NCBI GenBank assembly: GCA_039621445.1
Contig: CP154957.1
Location: 25,640,444 to 25,704,443 of the forward strand
DNA: 64,000 nucleotides
DNA from: Euglena gracilis
Lineage: Eukaryota; Euglenida; Euglenophyceae; Euglenales
Direction of reading: 5' to 3'
Positions 40,952 through 49,875 of the stretch are shown here, piece by piece. The number at the start of each line of letters is the position of its first letter. Positions within the stretch are counted from its first letter, which is position 1. Made by a program: the position numbers and the translations under genes. The notes under the pieces were generated by a model. The model had not been told where the DNA came from and searched no databases. It was given only the letters and a program-made list of their open reading frames with translations.

Positions 40952-42403
40952 GGAGACACTCAGAAAACACAAAGAGTTCAATTGTTGCGCAAGGCCTGGA
41001 GGCCAAAAGTCAGCCAGTTTGGCCAGAAGAAATGGACATTTCAGAAAGTGTCAGTTCAGGGATTGTCAATGATGAAGAAATCTGGGAAGATCAATGCTGC
41101 AGAAAACTGGGCTGGAAATCTGAGCTGTATGCAGTAAAATTTCAGTATGTTGTTGAAATCATTGACAGATTGGGATTGAAGACCCCCAACATTGATGCAT
41201 TCAGTTTGGAAGAAAGCAAGAGATTCAAATGCTGGTGGGGACCTGGGTCACAATTTGTGGAAGATTCCTTCACAGTGAAGTGGACACATTCCATTGTTGG
41301 ATTGTTGTGGGCAAATCCCCCCTTCAGCCTCATTGCAAATGTCATCCGCAAGCTGAAGAAGGATCATGGTCATGCGGTGTTGGTTGTCCCAAAGTGGGTT
41401 ACTGCCCCCTGGTGGGAAGATCTTCAAGACATTGTTGTCAGAATGCTGGAGTATCCTTGTGCCACGCCGTTGTTTGAGTTGGTTGGGGCAGGGTTCACAG
41501 TCCCCCCCACAAAATGGCCAGTACAAGTGGCATTTGTCTGTGGAAGGATAAGTCAATGCTTCAAATTGGCAAAAGTTCCCAATCCAATTTCAAGTTCAGC
41601 AAAAAGGAGAATGAGGAGGCAAAATATGAAAGGAGGGTCCTCCCCACAAGTGCACCTTAGGCTCCAGGTCGGCACAGGGGACAGCCCAAATTTAAGTGAT
41701 TCAAGTGGTGAAGCCTCTTTGCAATGATTGTGTGTTCAATTTGAGCCCCCTCCCTGCAAGATTGGCTTTGAGATTGTGCTGGCCAGTGGCCCAGGCCCAG
41801 GGCCCAGGTGGGAGGACCGCTACAAGGGGGCCTACCCACAGGCCCTGGGACTCCCCCTGGCAGCCCCCCACTGGCCCCCTCATCCCAGGAGTGCCCTGGG
41901 GAAGGTTGGGAGGGGGACAAACCTTGCCTAGGGTGCCCCAAGGGCTCTGGGTGGGCTGGTGGCCCTGTTGCCCCCCTATTGGTGCTGGACATTGCTGGAC
42001 TAAATCCCTGTCAGCTGTATTATATCCCTGACTCAGCGTTCAAAAATTTAAAAAAAAAACAAATTTCAGCCCCCGCCCAAAAAAAAGAAAAAAGGCCAAT
42101 TTTGCCGCCGCAAAAAAATTGCCGAAGGCAGTGGGCACGAAGTGTCCAGAGAGGGGTGTGTGGGCGGCGCCAGGTTTAAAATTTAAAAACCCAAAATTGA
42201 ATTAGGAGGCGCCTATCCTAATTACAAAATTTCTGTTTTTGCGGCTGCAACTGTCCTGAACTCTTTGACTCCTGGAAGGCCTGAGCGCCAGATGAAGATT
42301 TCAAGTCTTGGTTTATGCTGTGCTGAAGGAAAGTGAGTGCTGCTGGAAAAAAAAGTTTTCAAGTTTGACCCCCAGTGGGTACAAGGAGACACTCAGAAAA
42401 CAC
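40952..42403 (+). mobile_element. Candidate small element carrying the stand-alone methyltransferase-like ORF
   Basis: The 19-base string GGAGACACTCAGAAAACAC occurs at 40952-40970 and 42385-42403, flanking the 231-aa ORF in direct orientation. The repeats of the 2.26-kb element end (minus strand) in the similar AAGGAGACACCCAGAAAAC. Sequence near 42113-42170 (AAATTGCCGAAGG, AGAGGGGTG, GGCGGCGCC) also resembles that element's repeat edge. This suggests the same family in opposite orientation. The longer repeats are not obviously conserved on the left side, so the boundaries are tentative. Confidence 0.45.
41032..41727 (+). CDS. Stand-alone Dam-type N6-adenine methyltransferase-like protein (231 aa)
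   Basis: This ORF is uninterrupted from ATG to stop. Residues 53-69 read NIDAFSLEESKRFKCWW, followed by DSF...W and the catalytic-type motif LLWANPPFSLI (NPPF at 95-98), then VLVVPKWVTAPWW (116-128) and a final strand KWPVQVAFVCGR. This is the arrangement of phage-type Dam N6-adenine methyltransferases and of the domain that follows RNase H in DIRS retroelements. By analogy it would transfer a methyl group from S-adenosylmethionine to adenine in DNA. The C-terminal 50 residues are basic and Ser-rich. No RT, gag or recombinase adjoins it. Unlike the four other copies in this window, both the D-A-F and NPPF motifs and the frame are intact. A clear glycine-rich cofactor loop is not obvious, so activity is unproven. 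Confidence 0.7.
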   Translation: MDISESVSSGIVNDEEIWEDQCCRKLGWKSELYAVKFQYVVEIIDRLGLKTPNIDAFSLEESKRFKCWWGPGSQFVEDSFTVKWTHSIVGLLWANPPFSLIANVIRKLKKDHGHAVLVVPKWVTAPWWEDLQDIVVRMLEYPCATPLFELVGAGFTVPPTKWPVQVAFVCGRISQCFKLAKVPNPISSSAKRRMRRQNMKGGSSPQVHLRLQVGTGDSPNLSDSSGEASLQ

Positions 42404-42595
42404 ACCAGCAGCCGTAGCAGGCAGGCAGCGGCAGCAAGCAGGCAGCCGTAGCAGGCAGGCAGCCGCAGTAGAAAGGCAGTCGCAGCATGCAGGCAGCCGC
42501 AGCAGGCAGGCAGCCGCAGCAGGCAGGCAGCCGCAGCAGACAGGCAGTCGCAGCAGGAAAGCCGTCGCTTCAGGCAACAGCAGCAGCAGACAACC
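42404..42595. repeat. GCAGGCAGCCGCA-type repeat
   Basis: About 190 bases of imperfect CAGGCAGGCAGCCGCAG repeats. The minus strand would read as Leu/Cys/Ala repeats. No coding evidence. Confidence 0.85.
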
Positions 42596-43403
42596 ACACC
42601 TAACCACTCCACACAGAAACACACCACAGTACAGTGAAAGGCAGTGAAATCTGCACCCGTACTGCTTCCAGGGTTGCAGTTTGGTTGCGTTCGAGGCTTG
42701 ACAGCCATAATTGCCAGAACGGCGAACGTTTTGTTTTTATTAGAATGCAAACATTTTTTTTCTGAATGAGAAGAATGTTGAGTGTTTTCAACATTTCTTT
42801 TTCACTACAAGTGACCACGGTCGTAAATTTTTACAAGCCCCCCCCCAGCAGTGCGGTGCGAATTCACCAACCCCCCCCCCCAGAATGTGCGAAGCCACAG
42901 CCACCCCCCCTGGAAGTGCGAAGTCACAGCCCCCCCCGCACTCACAACACTTTTTTTTATACAGAAAGGATGATCCTTGCATGCGACTTACTCTGCAGGA
43001 CAGCCGTGGACAAGTACGTTATGTACGATACTCGTATCCGCGAACGAGGTTTATTCTTTATAATTTACTTCTTTGGAGGCTATGTCTCAATACACTGCTG
43101 TAACATACAAAGTTACTTTGCGTTTCGAATTGTAAATGTTGTTGAAAAATTTTGTTCAAAAAAATGCCGTGGACAGCATTCCCCCCCCCTTCCCCAAGGG
43201 CTGGCAGGATCAAAGCGTACAAAGCATGGATATGCACCAGTTTTTAAGGTGTTAACAATTTCCGACAATGTGTTACAAATAAACCGTCTTCGGACGTCAG
43301 CGTTAACAATCGTCTTCGGACGAAAATTAAAAAGACGACCTTACCAAAATTTCGAATTGTTTTCTTGATTTTTCAGTCATAACCGAAACCAAAACAGAAA
43401 ACG
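42596..43403. other. No gene recognised
   Basis: A 200-codon plus-strand frame (42766-43368) exists but reads through C-runs and AT-rich DNA and has no motif. Short GTGCGAAG(T/C)CACAGCC strings repeat near 42885-42930. Confidence 0.45.
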
Positions 43404-43491
43404 GTTTTTTTTTTTTTTGTTTTTTTTTTTTTTTGGGGGGGGGGGGGGGGTTTTTTTTTTTTTTTTGTTTTTTTTTTTTTTCTTTTCTTTA
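43404..43491. repeat. Poly-T / poly-G / poly-T low-complexity tract
   Basis: T-runs, a run of about 16 G, then T-runs again. This may be an assembly or sequencing weak point. Confidence 0.9.
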
Positions 43492-43500
43492 CACAAAAAG

Positions 43501-43692
43501 TCAGCCTCGGCTAAAACTGAACCTTCACCCCAAATCAGCTTCGGCTGAAAGCGCCCCCCCCCCCGAAAGGGCGTAGCCCCAAAATCAGCTTCGGTTGAAA
43601 GCCACCCCCCCCGCCCCGCGAGGGCGAAGTCCCAAAATTAGCGTCGGCTGACCCCCCCCGCGAGGGCGAGGTCCCAAAAGCGCTTCAGCGCT
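43501..43692. repeat. Array of short UUCG-type hairpins
   Basis: TCAGCTTCGGCTGA (43535-43548), TCAGCTTCGGTTGA (43585-43598) and TTAGCGTCGGCTGA (43638-43651), plus CAGCCTCGGCTAA at 43502-43514, are near-palindromes about 50 bases apart. They are separated by C-runs and GGGCG.AG.CCC blocks, and a final hairpin GCGCTTCAGCGC lies at about 43680-43691. Confidence 0.6.
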
Positions 43693-43735
43693 CTTCATCC
43701 ACAAGCTCTCGGTGCAGAACGAAGACCCGCAACAG

Positions 43736-45148
43736 CGCCACGGATCGATTAAGACTACGGAGAGCGTGAAGCGCGCACACCGTAATAAGTAGTCAACTTA
43801 GTTTCGGCCCTAAGGCCAATAAAGGCTGTCCGCCAGCATTAATTCCTTTTCACGGTCCTAAGGCCAGCCCCCCTCCACTCCTCTCCTTTCCCCCCGCCTG
43901 GGGCAAAAACTGGCTACGGCAGTTGGTTCTGTAAAGTAGTTCTTCTCTCCCTGGTTAGGTCTGAATGGTGAGGTGCCACCCCTTCCACACGCACCCCAGA
44001 ATTTTTCCTCAGTTCTGGAATATACCACCTCGAGTGCCTTTCACACACCCAAACTGGGAGGACAGGATTCTGGAATGAAAAACCTTCCAGCCCCATTTCA
44101 CATGGACTTATATTTGTCCCCAACAGTTTATCGTCAAAAGTAGGTAGCCGCCTAAGGAGGAACCTCTGTTGCGCTTTTTCGGGTTTTGGGTGACATATTT
44201 ATACCCTAAGATAAGTTGGAACCAAGCATGGTTCCTGGTGACCATCCCACACAGGACTGTGCCTGGCATCCCGACTGGCCTGGTGCAGGAGGGAAAGCGG
44301 CCATAGCCTGGGAGTGGGATGTGTACCACGCAGCCAAAGTGCCACGGAACTGTGTCTTATAAAGGGAGAATTCCTGTTGCCTGGCTTTGGGCCAGCTTCA
44401 TAAAGTGCTATGTCATTCTACACTAACTGGTGATGACGTCACAGTTAGGGAATCCCCTGCAGAATAAGAAACATTTGGTTCCTACTTAGCTTGTGGTTTT
44501 ATTGGGTTGGTTTTGTAAGTTGTTTTGAGGGGCGTAGACCCCGATCGTTACAGTTATTTTTGTTCTCTTTATAAAGACCCGAAGTGGTCAACAAGAACAA
44601 CTGAAAAGGGACTTAGTTCCCAGAACAAAATCTCCTCTCCAATTGCCTTGTGCTCTGCACAAAGGGGTCAAAGGGTTTATATTTTCTATTTTTTTCACTC
44701 CCGCACCTTTTCTGAGAAAAAAGTGGAAAGCGAAAGAGAAAGGGCGGAACGTACACTGATCCCCTCGCAATCAGCAATCCTTCTCGGGTGGCCAAGCCCC
44801 GTTTACCCACTGGTATTTGTACATTGCGTACACAGCTTACTTTTTGCTCACAAGGCCTCTGTTTACATAGATTCCCTGTCTTTGCACAGGTCAAAAGAAC
44901 CACCAGTGTGTTGGGCAAGGCACCCTACATCACGATTAAGCGCAAAGGGAAAAAATTCGCAACTGGGTGAGAGTTTGCATGCATACCTCAGCTTCCAAAG
45001 ACTGTTTCATTGAATGATGTGTTATGTGTCTGCCGCACGTTTGTTCGTCAGACCGGGGGGTGGGCACCTCGGGCTCCGAACTTTGCCATTGTGAGGCCAT
45101 GCCTTGCTCGCCAGCGAGAAATGGCACGTGTTGCAATGTCTTTCGGAC
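43736..45148. other. Noncoding stretch between hairpin array and DIRS copy D2
   Basis: No gene recognised. The longest frame (44525-45013, plus) has no motif. It contains the 44335-44432 repeat with TTATAAAG, and a TGATGACGTCAC string at about 44431-44442. Confidence 0.5.
44335..44432. repeat. Second copy of the about 110-bp repeat (see 32870-32990)
   Basis: Same orientation as the first copy. It lies just outside the 3' side of D2, supporting a terminal-repeat role for the DIRS-like family. Confidence 0.6.
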
Positions 45149-45585
45149 TCCCACAACACAGGAAGGTGGAGGAAGGGACTAAGAGGGCGAAGCACAAGAA
45201 TATGGTGAGGTACTGCTTTCCTTGCCGGCTGTTCTGTTCTGGTGTGGTTGTGTGTGCGCGGGGGTGCTTCTTACGGCGCCTTTGTTGCCGGAGTTGGCGA
45301 TGCTGAGGCCTCCTCCGACACCTTTGCGAAGCTGAGCCGTCGTTGCCCCTCCCCCTCCCTCACACATGGTTACTTGGTGGGGCCGCGCCGGCAGTGGGGA
45401 TGGCTTTCTCTTTCTGGTGTGTTTCAGGATGGGTGGTTGGGTTTGTTTGGCTGGGGTCCCATTTTTGGCGGGTATGTTTTTCTTTTTCGGCTGATTTTTT
45501 GGGTAGGGGGGGACGGGCTCACCTTCTTCTTGTGCTTCGCCCTCTTGGTCGCTTCCTCCCCCTTCCTGTGTCGTGGGAGTCAGAG
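45149..45585. repeat. Inverted repeats at the 3' end of DIRS copy D2
   Basis: ACTCCCACAACACAGGAAGG, GAGGAAGGGAC and GAGGGCGAAGCACAAGAA (45149-45205) return as the reverse complement TTCTTGTGCTTCGCCCTC, TCGCTTCCTCCCCC and TTCCTGTGTCGTGGGAGT (45529-45585). Arms of about 56 bases are separated by about 325 bases. The same arrangement is kept in D1. Confidence 0.75.
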
Positions 45586-45590
45586 GCCAA

Positions 45591-46747
45591 TCAGAGACCA
45601 ACGAGATGGTGAGGTACTGTGCACCCCCTCTGGGCCATAATTTTTTGAATTTTTGATCCGGCTCCCAGCCTCAAATAATGGGCCTGAAAAGCTCCAAGGT
45701 TTTTCCATTGACCCAGTTGCTGAACTTCTTCCACTTGCAACCCCACATTCTTCCACCATAAAACCCCCGCCCCTCTGGTGCTGTGGGGTTTCCAATGGTT
45801 GGTGTTCACCCCCCCCCTCTTGTAACACTTCCTTGGTGAGAGAAATTACTCTGTCTGAGGTCAAAGGTCTTTTACCATCCAAAGACCATAAGGTTTTTTT
45901 TGTTCCCAACCATGTTTGCCGTCCTTTCCACATATTCTTTCATTAAATGTCAGGGGCGTATGAGGGGGCTGTGTGGAAAATTCAAAATTTTCTCCCACCT
46001 GTGGTACTGACACCCTTTCCTTTGCAACAAAATGAATTTTTTTCCTCCCACGAAACTGCCTTTTCGCTGGTATCTGGCTAGATCAACCCCACTGCGTAGG
46101 ATCAACAGCCTCCAACAGATGATGAGTCTGTTTCTGAGCTCTTTCACCGACAGGTGTGAGAGGGGTGTTGAATTTCTGATGATGTTTTCTAGGAATTCTC
46201 AAAAGTGTCCCAAAAGTGGGCATACCTGCAGACATTGCCATTCTATCTTCTTTTCAATGGAGCCAGAAGAGAAGAAAAACCTGAATGAACCAAACCCTGT
46301 GAGTCACAAGGCTGCTGCATACGCATTTCGTGCAGTGTTGAGGCAGGGGACAGCAAGATGATGGATGGCCTCGGCCATCCTGTGGACCGTGCAGTCCTGC
46401 AGGGGCACCCCTTTGTGCAACAATTGGCCCAACAATGTCCTGAAGGCTGAGCCATACCTTTTGACATTTCCCAGATTTTTTATGTCAGTGTCGACACTGG
46501 ACATCAAAACTTCCTGGGATTGTAATGTTTGCCTGACACAATCAAGCAGGCCAAATTCCACCTTGGGGGGGGCATCTCCTCCCCTCAGCAGTTGGTGAAC
46601 AGACCCCACTGGGTGAGGGGGTACAGCAAAACGTTGCTGCCCGGCTGTCTGATTGACATTAATTGGCGCCACAATGATGTCGAAGCCCAGTGGGGTACGA
46701 TCAACAGACAAGTTAGGTCTTGGTTTAACATCAGTCTCTGAACCCAC
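45591..46747 (-). pseudogene. Tyrosine recombinase of DIRS copy D2, frameshifted
   Basis: The N-terminal core-binding part (46747-46304) includes FGLLDCVRQTLQSQEVLMSS and KNLGNVKRYGSAFRTLLGQL. The middle part (46147-45950) has LRNRLIICWRLLILRSGVDL, the region of the first catalytic Arg. The C-terminal part (45809-45591) has HSTRGAGVLWWKNVGLQVEE, then LGQWKNLGAFQAHYLRLG. These match the HxxR, (H/W) and Tyr positions of tyrosine recombinases. The pieces lie in different frames, so the copy is broken, but the catalytic residues of the C-terminal block are all present. In DIRS elements this enzyme integrates the circular DNA copy. Confidence 0.7.
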
Positions 46748-47007
46748 TGGGGATGATGCTCCAGGAGGGGGGGTTCATTAACTGGGTGGAGGCCCCTTAA
46801 ATTTGCATTCAAGGCTTCCACCAGCAAAGCCCCTTGCTGGGGGTCTCGACAAACAAACTTGGGGTATTTTTTGTTGCCGGGGGTGCAAAACATGTCCACC
46901 TCTGGGGTTTTGTCCTCTCTGAAAAATTGAAGAATTTGGTGAAAGATGTTTAGGTTTAGTGTATAATCCCCTATGTCCTTTTGCTCCCTGGTCAGGGTGT
47001 CTGCCAA
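46585..47007 (-). pseudogene. Dam-type methyltransferase-like domain of DIRS copy D2
   Basis: LADTLTREQKD is the usual end of DIRS RNase H. It is followed by VDMFCTPGNKKYPKFVCRD, LVEALNANLRGLHPV, WVQRLMLN and TCLLIVPHWASTSLW. The D.F...N motif and the LIVPHW strand align with the 41-kb protein, but the NPPF position is disturbed by a local indel (NEPPL), so catalysis is unlikely. The frame is open for 140 codons and overlaps the recombinase start in another frame. Confidence 0.65.
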
Positions 47008-47099
47008 TTGCTCCTGGACAGGAAGTCAAACCACCTGCAAACTGATTTGCTTTTCCCGAAAATGATACAGCAGGGGTTTTAAGATGGAATTTAAGTATG

Positions 47100-48370
47100 G
47101 ATTTTTCCCTCCCCTTTTTTTAAATTAACTTACAGCAACCTGGTTGTCCACATGAAGCACAATTTTTTGTTTTGGTTTAGCCAAAGCTTTTACAGTTTCC
47201 ACTGCAGCCTGCAACTATTTTTGATTGGTATGAAGGCATGCTGGACCCTCCAAAAATCCTTCACCTTTTGGCCTGAATCTTTGTCTAGCACCACCTCATT
47301 GCCAGGTGCTGCTGTCTGAGGAGAGTTCCTGAGAGCCCTGTGATTGAAATGCCCTGCCCACACCTGGCTGTGAAAATGTTTTTAACTCCACAATTTTATC
47401 CTTGACCCCCTGGGTAATGGTTAGGGTCTGGTCCCAACCCCACTTTGTGTGCAGATCCACCATTTTGCAATGTTGATCTGCCAGAATTCTGCGAAATGGC
47501 ATTGAGACTAAATAGATTCTGATTTGGCCCACAATAGAGCTGAGTTTTCTGTAGCTCACTTTTTGTGCTGTCAGCAACTTTCCTAATTTCTTATTTAAGG
47601 ATTTTAGTTTTTCCTGTGGAATTTCCAGTTGGCCTTTTTTCAAGTTGATCCATTGGCCCAAATGCTTTATTTCCTGTGTTGGTTCCGGACAGGTTTTGGG
47701 GAGGTTTATTCTGAAACCTGCCAGTAGGATATCTGTTTTCACTTCTACTTCTTTCAAATGCTGGGTCGCTGTCTTTTTGCTGGGGGCTAACAGCAAAATG
47801 TCGTCCAGGTAGATGAAAACTACCTATCCTTCCTTTCTCCATTATCTTTCCAGACTCTCATGAGGGTTATAAATAAATGTGCAGGCTGCTGATACCAAAG
47901 CATGCGGGCCCCACCACTTGCATGCAAACATGTTTTTCCAGGCTGCTGTGCAGCTGTAGGAGAAAATAAGCATCTTTCAGATCGATGTTTCCACAGAACC
48001 AACCTTTAAATGGAGATATAAATGTCGACAATCTGAACTTAGTCTCTCCTTTATCTTTTCCCATTCTTTTTTTGGAAATAATGAAATAAGGGACAAAATT
48101 TTTTGCCTGCTCTGGGGGGATTTGTCTGGTTACCCCTGCACACTCATATTCTCTCATAATTTTCCGGGCAGTCATTATTTCCTGGGAGGTTTTGAAGGGA
48201 ACTTTTAAGGACATCTGAGGGGAGAGGGGAAGATCTGCCATTATCCCCTCCCTTATCAGGTTTAATACCCCTCTGCTGACTGCTGCCTTGACCCAAGGGG
48301 GAATGCTGGCCTGCAGGGCTTTGTAAGGGGGCACCCCTGGGTGTAATGTGTCTGGGGATTCCCAAGCCAC
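47100..48370 (-). pseudogene. Reverse transcriptase and RNase H of DIRS copy D2
   Basis: The RT fingers and palm start in the 48370-47867 frame: VPYFIISKKRMGK, TKFRLSTFISPFKGWFCGNI, DLKDAYFLLQL (motif A). A frameshift or small deletion removes the region between motif A and the active site. The YLDD motif is read at 47800-47811 (FIYLDDILLLAPSKK). The thumb follows in the 47796-47296 frame: LAGFRINLPKTCPEPTQEIK, HLGQWINLKKGQLEIPQEKL. The RNase H fragment IVLHVDNQVAV lies near 47.17-47.14 kb. The sequence is typical of DIRS RT. Frame breaks make this copy inactive. Confidence 0.75.
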
Positions 48371-48737
48371 ATCACTGGGGTCCTTCCCCCTGGCTGCCCC
48401 TCACTGGGGTCACCTCTGGCCCTGCCATAAGGCTGCTCAAAGACAGGCTTTCCCCCTTTTTTTTAAAAGATGAGGGAAGGTCTGTGTCTGCAGTGGGGAG
48501 GTGCATCTATGGCTGGGGGGTGGGGGCTGATTACCTTCAGTGGGGGACCTGTTGTAGCCAATCTTGGGCCTCCCCCCCAAGGGCTGATGTGGTGTGGATG
48601 GTGTTGATTGTATTGGCCTCCAATGGCTCTTTGGGCCATTTGGTCTCCACTGGCCTTCATGTCTGCCTGGCATCCATTTGCCTTCTCTACAGGACGTCTC
48701 TTGTCTCTTCTCTGTCCCTCTTGATTCCCCAGATAAG
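48371..48737 (-). other. Upstream part of DIRS copy D2 (possible gag end)
   Basis: The minus strand reads Pro/Gly/Arg-rich sequence (QWRPNGPKSHWRP, HQPLGGRPKIGYNRSP) without a recognisable domain. It sits where the end of gag or the start of pol of a DIRS element would be. It stops where the T2 LTR-like match begins. Confidence 0.4.
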
Positions 48738-49560
48738 AGTGTACGTCTGATTCCCAATTCCCCTTTCCCAATTCCCAAAAGCCTTTGCTTTCGCCTTGGC
48801 GCACCTACTTGGGAACTGAAAATCAGAGTAACAGTAAAAACCCTTTTCCCACTTCCCAAGAAGCAAAGCACGGAGCAATGCGGGGATGACGGACTGGAAA
48901 TCCAAGTCCGGTGCAAAGGAAAGGAAGGAAAAGGTGTAAGAAGAATACCACCTGTGGAGAGAGAAGGGGCACCCATTAGGAGATCCTAATAGGATCTGCT
49001 TCCATCCTAACTTCCTCAACGGAAGGGGACAGAAGCATACGCCTGGTACACATCCCCCTCCCAGGGCTATGCCCGATTTCCCCTTTGGACCAGGCATTCT
49101 GGCCACAGGGATTTCGGACACAGACCTGGTCTGTGGGAACTGCACCCTGGCGCAGCAATAGGGGCCCTTCCCGTCGCACAGGGGCCCACCCAAGGGGGGG
49201 GGGGGCGGAAAGGAGGGGACCCAAAAAGCCCAAAACGCGCAAAATGGTTTCACCTATTCTGCGGTGGCTTATGGGTATATAGTATATTATAGCCCATTGG
49301 GGAAAATGGGGCTGGCAGGTTTCCTTGCCAAGCAAACCCATCCACCCAGTTTGGGTGTGCCCAAGGCACTTGGGGTTGGGTCCATGGGCATTCCAGGAAA
49401 ACCCATGGGGAGGGTGTGGAAGGAGGGGGCCATGACCAGTCAAACCTGGGCAGGGCGCATGGCCAGTCAAACCTGACCACGCAAAAGGAAATCCTACTCT
49501 ACAAAACCAACTGCCGGCGACAGCATTTGCCCCGGGGGGAAAGTAGAGAGGAGTGGGGGG
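48738..49560 (-). repeat. LTR-like region at the 3' end of element T2
   Basis: The sequence from 48.74 to 49.01 kb resembles the LTR-like block upstream of T1 gag in the same order of short matches. On the minus strand a TATA-rich string, CTATAATATACTATATACCC, lies at 49274-49293, as expected in an LTR promoter. The outer edge meets DIRS copy D2 at about 48.74 kb. The inner edge is not defined because the 5' LTR is missing. Confidence 0.4.
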
Positions 49561-49875
49561 TTGGCTTAGGCCAAAAAAGTTGTGCTGTCTGGCAGCCTTA
49601 AGGCCTCAAACGGCCGAAAAGAAAAGAAAGGGAAAGGAAAAGAGGCCGTCGGCCCTGTGCACTGCGTGTCGCACGCCCGCGAGAGGGAGAGGGGAGAGGG
49701 GTGTGCATGCATGCGCACGGAATCCTGCACATGGCAGCATCCCGGTGGGAACTTACTAGCGGCGAATACCGCAAAGGGTCTTCGAAGGGGTTGTTCGGGC
49801 GAATACCCAAACAGGGTGTCAGGCGAATACCTGACGAGGGTGCTGAAAGACGCCGCATTGGCGCTGACAGACACC
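49561..49875. other. Short untranslated stretch with GCGAATACC repeats
   Basis: Lies between the ORF Y stop and the LTR-like region. GGCGAATACC recurs at about 49761, 49798 and 49822 with variable spacers. Purine-rich runs on the plus strand lie at 49617-49645 and 49682-49698. No clear polypurine tract is seen on the element's own strand. Confidence 0.5.

Larger units (their letters stand above)
45149..48737 (-). mobile_element. DIRS-like (tyrosine recombinase) retroelement copy D2
   Basis: Minus-strand order is a low-complexity upstream region (48737-48371), RT (48370-47600), RNase H (about 47300-47100), Dam-type methyltransferase-like domain (47007-46585), tyrosine recombinase (46747-45590) and inverted repeats (45585-45149). 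Integrase and protease are absent. This is the domain set of DIRS-type retrotransposons, which integrate by recombinase. Several frameshifts interrupt it. Its right end abuts the LTR-like end of element T2, suggesting that T2 inserted into it. Confidence 0.75.

Noticed and set aside
42766-43368. 200-codon plus-strand ORF
   Set aside because: Reads through poly-C and AT-rich DNA; no domain.
43404-43491. G-quadruplex or regulatory element at the T/G homopolymers
   Set aside because: A single G-run between T-runs is more likely low complexity or an assembly artefact.
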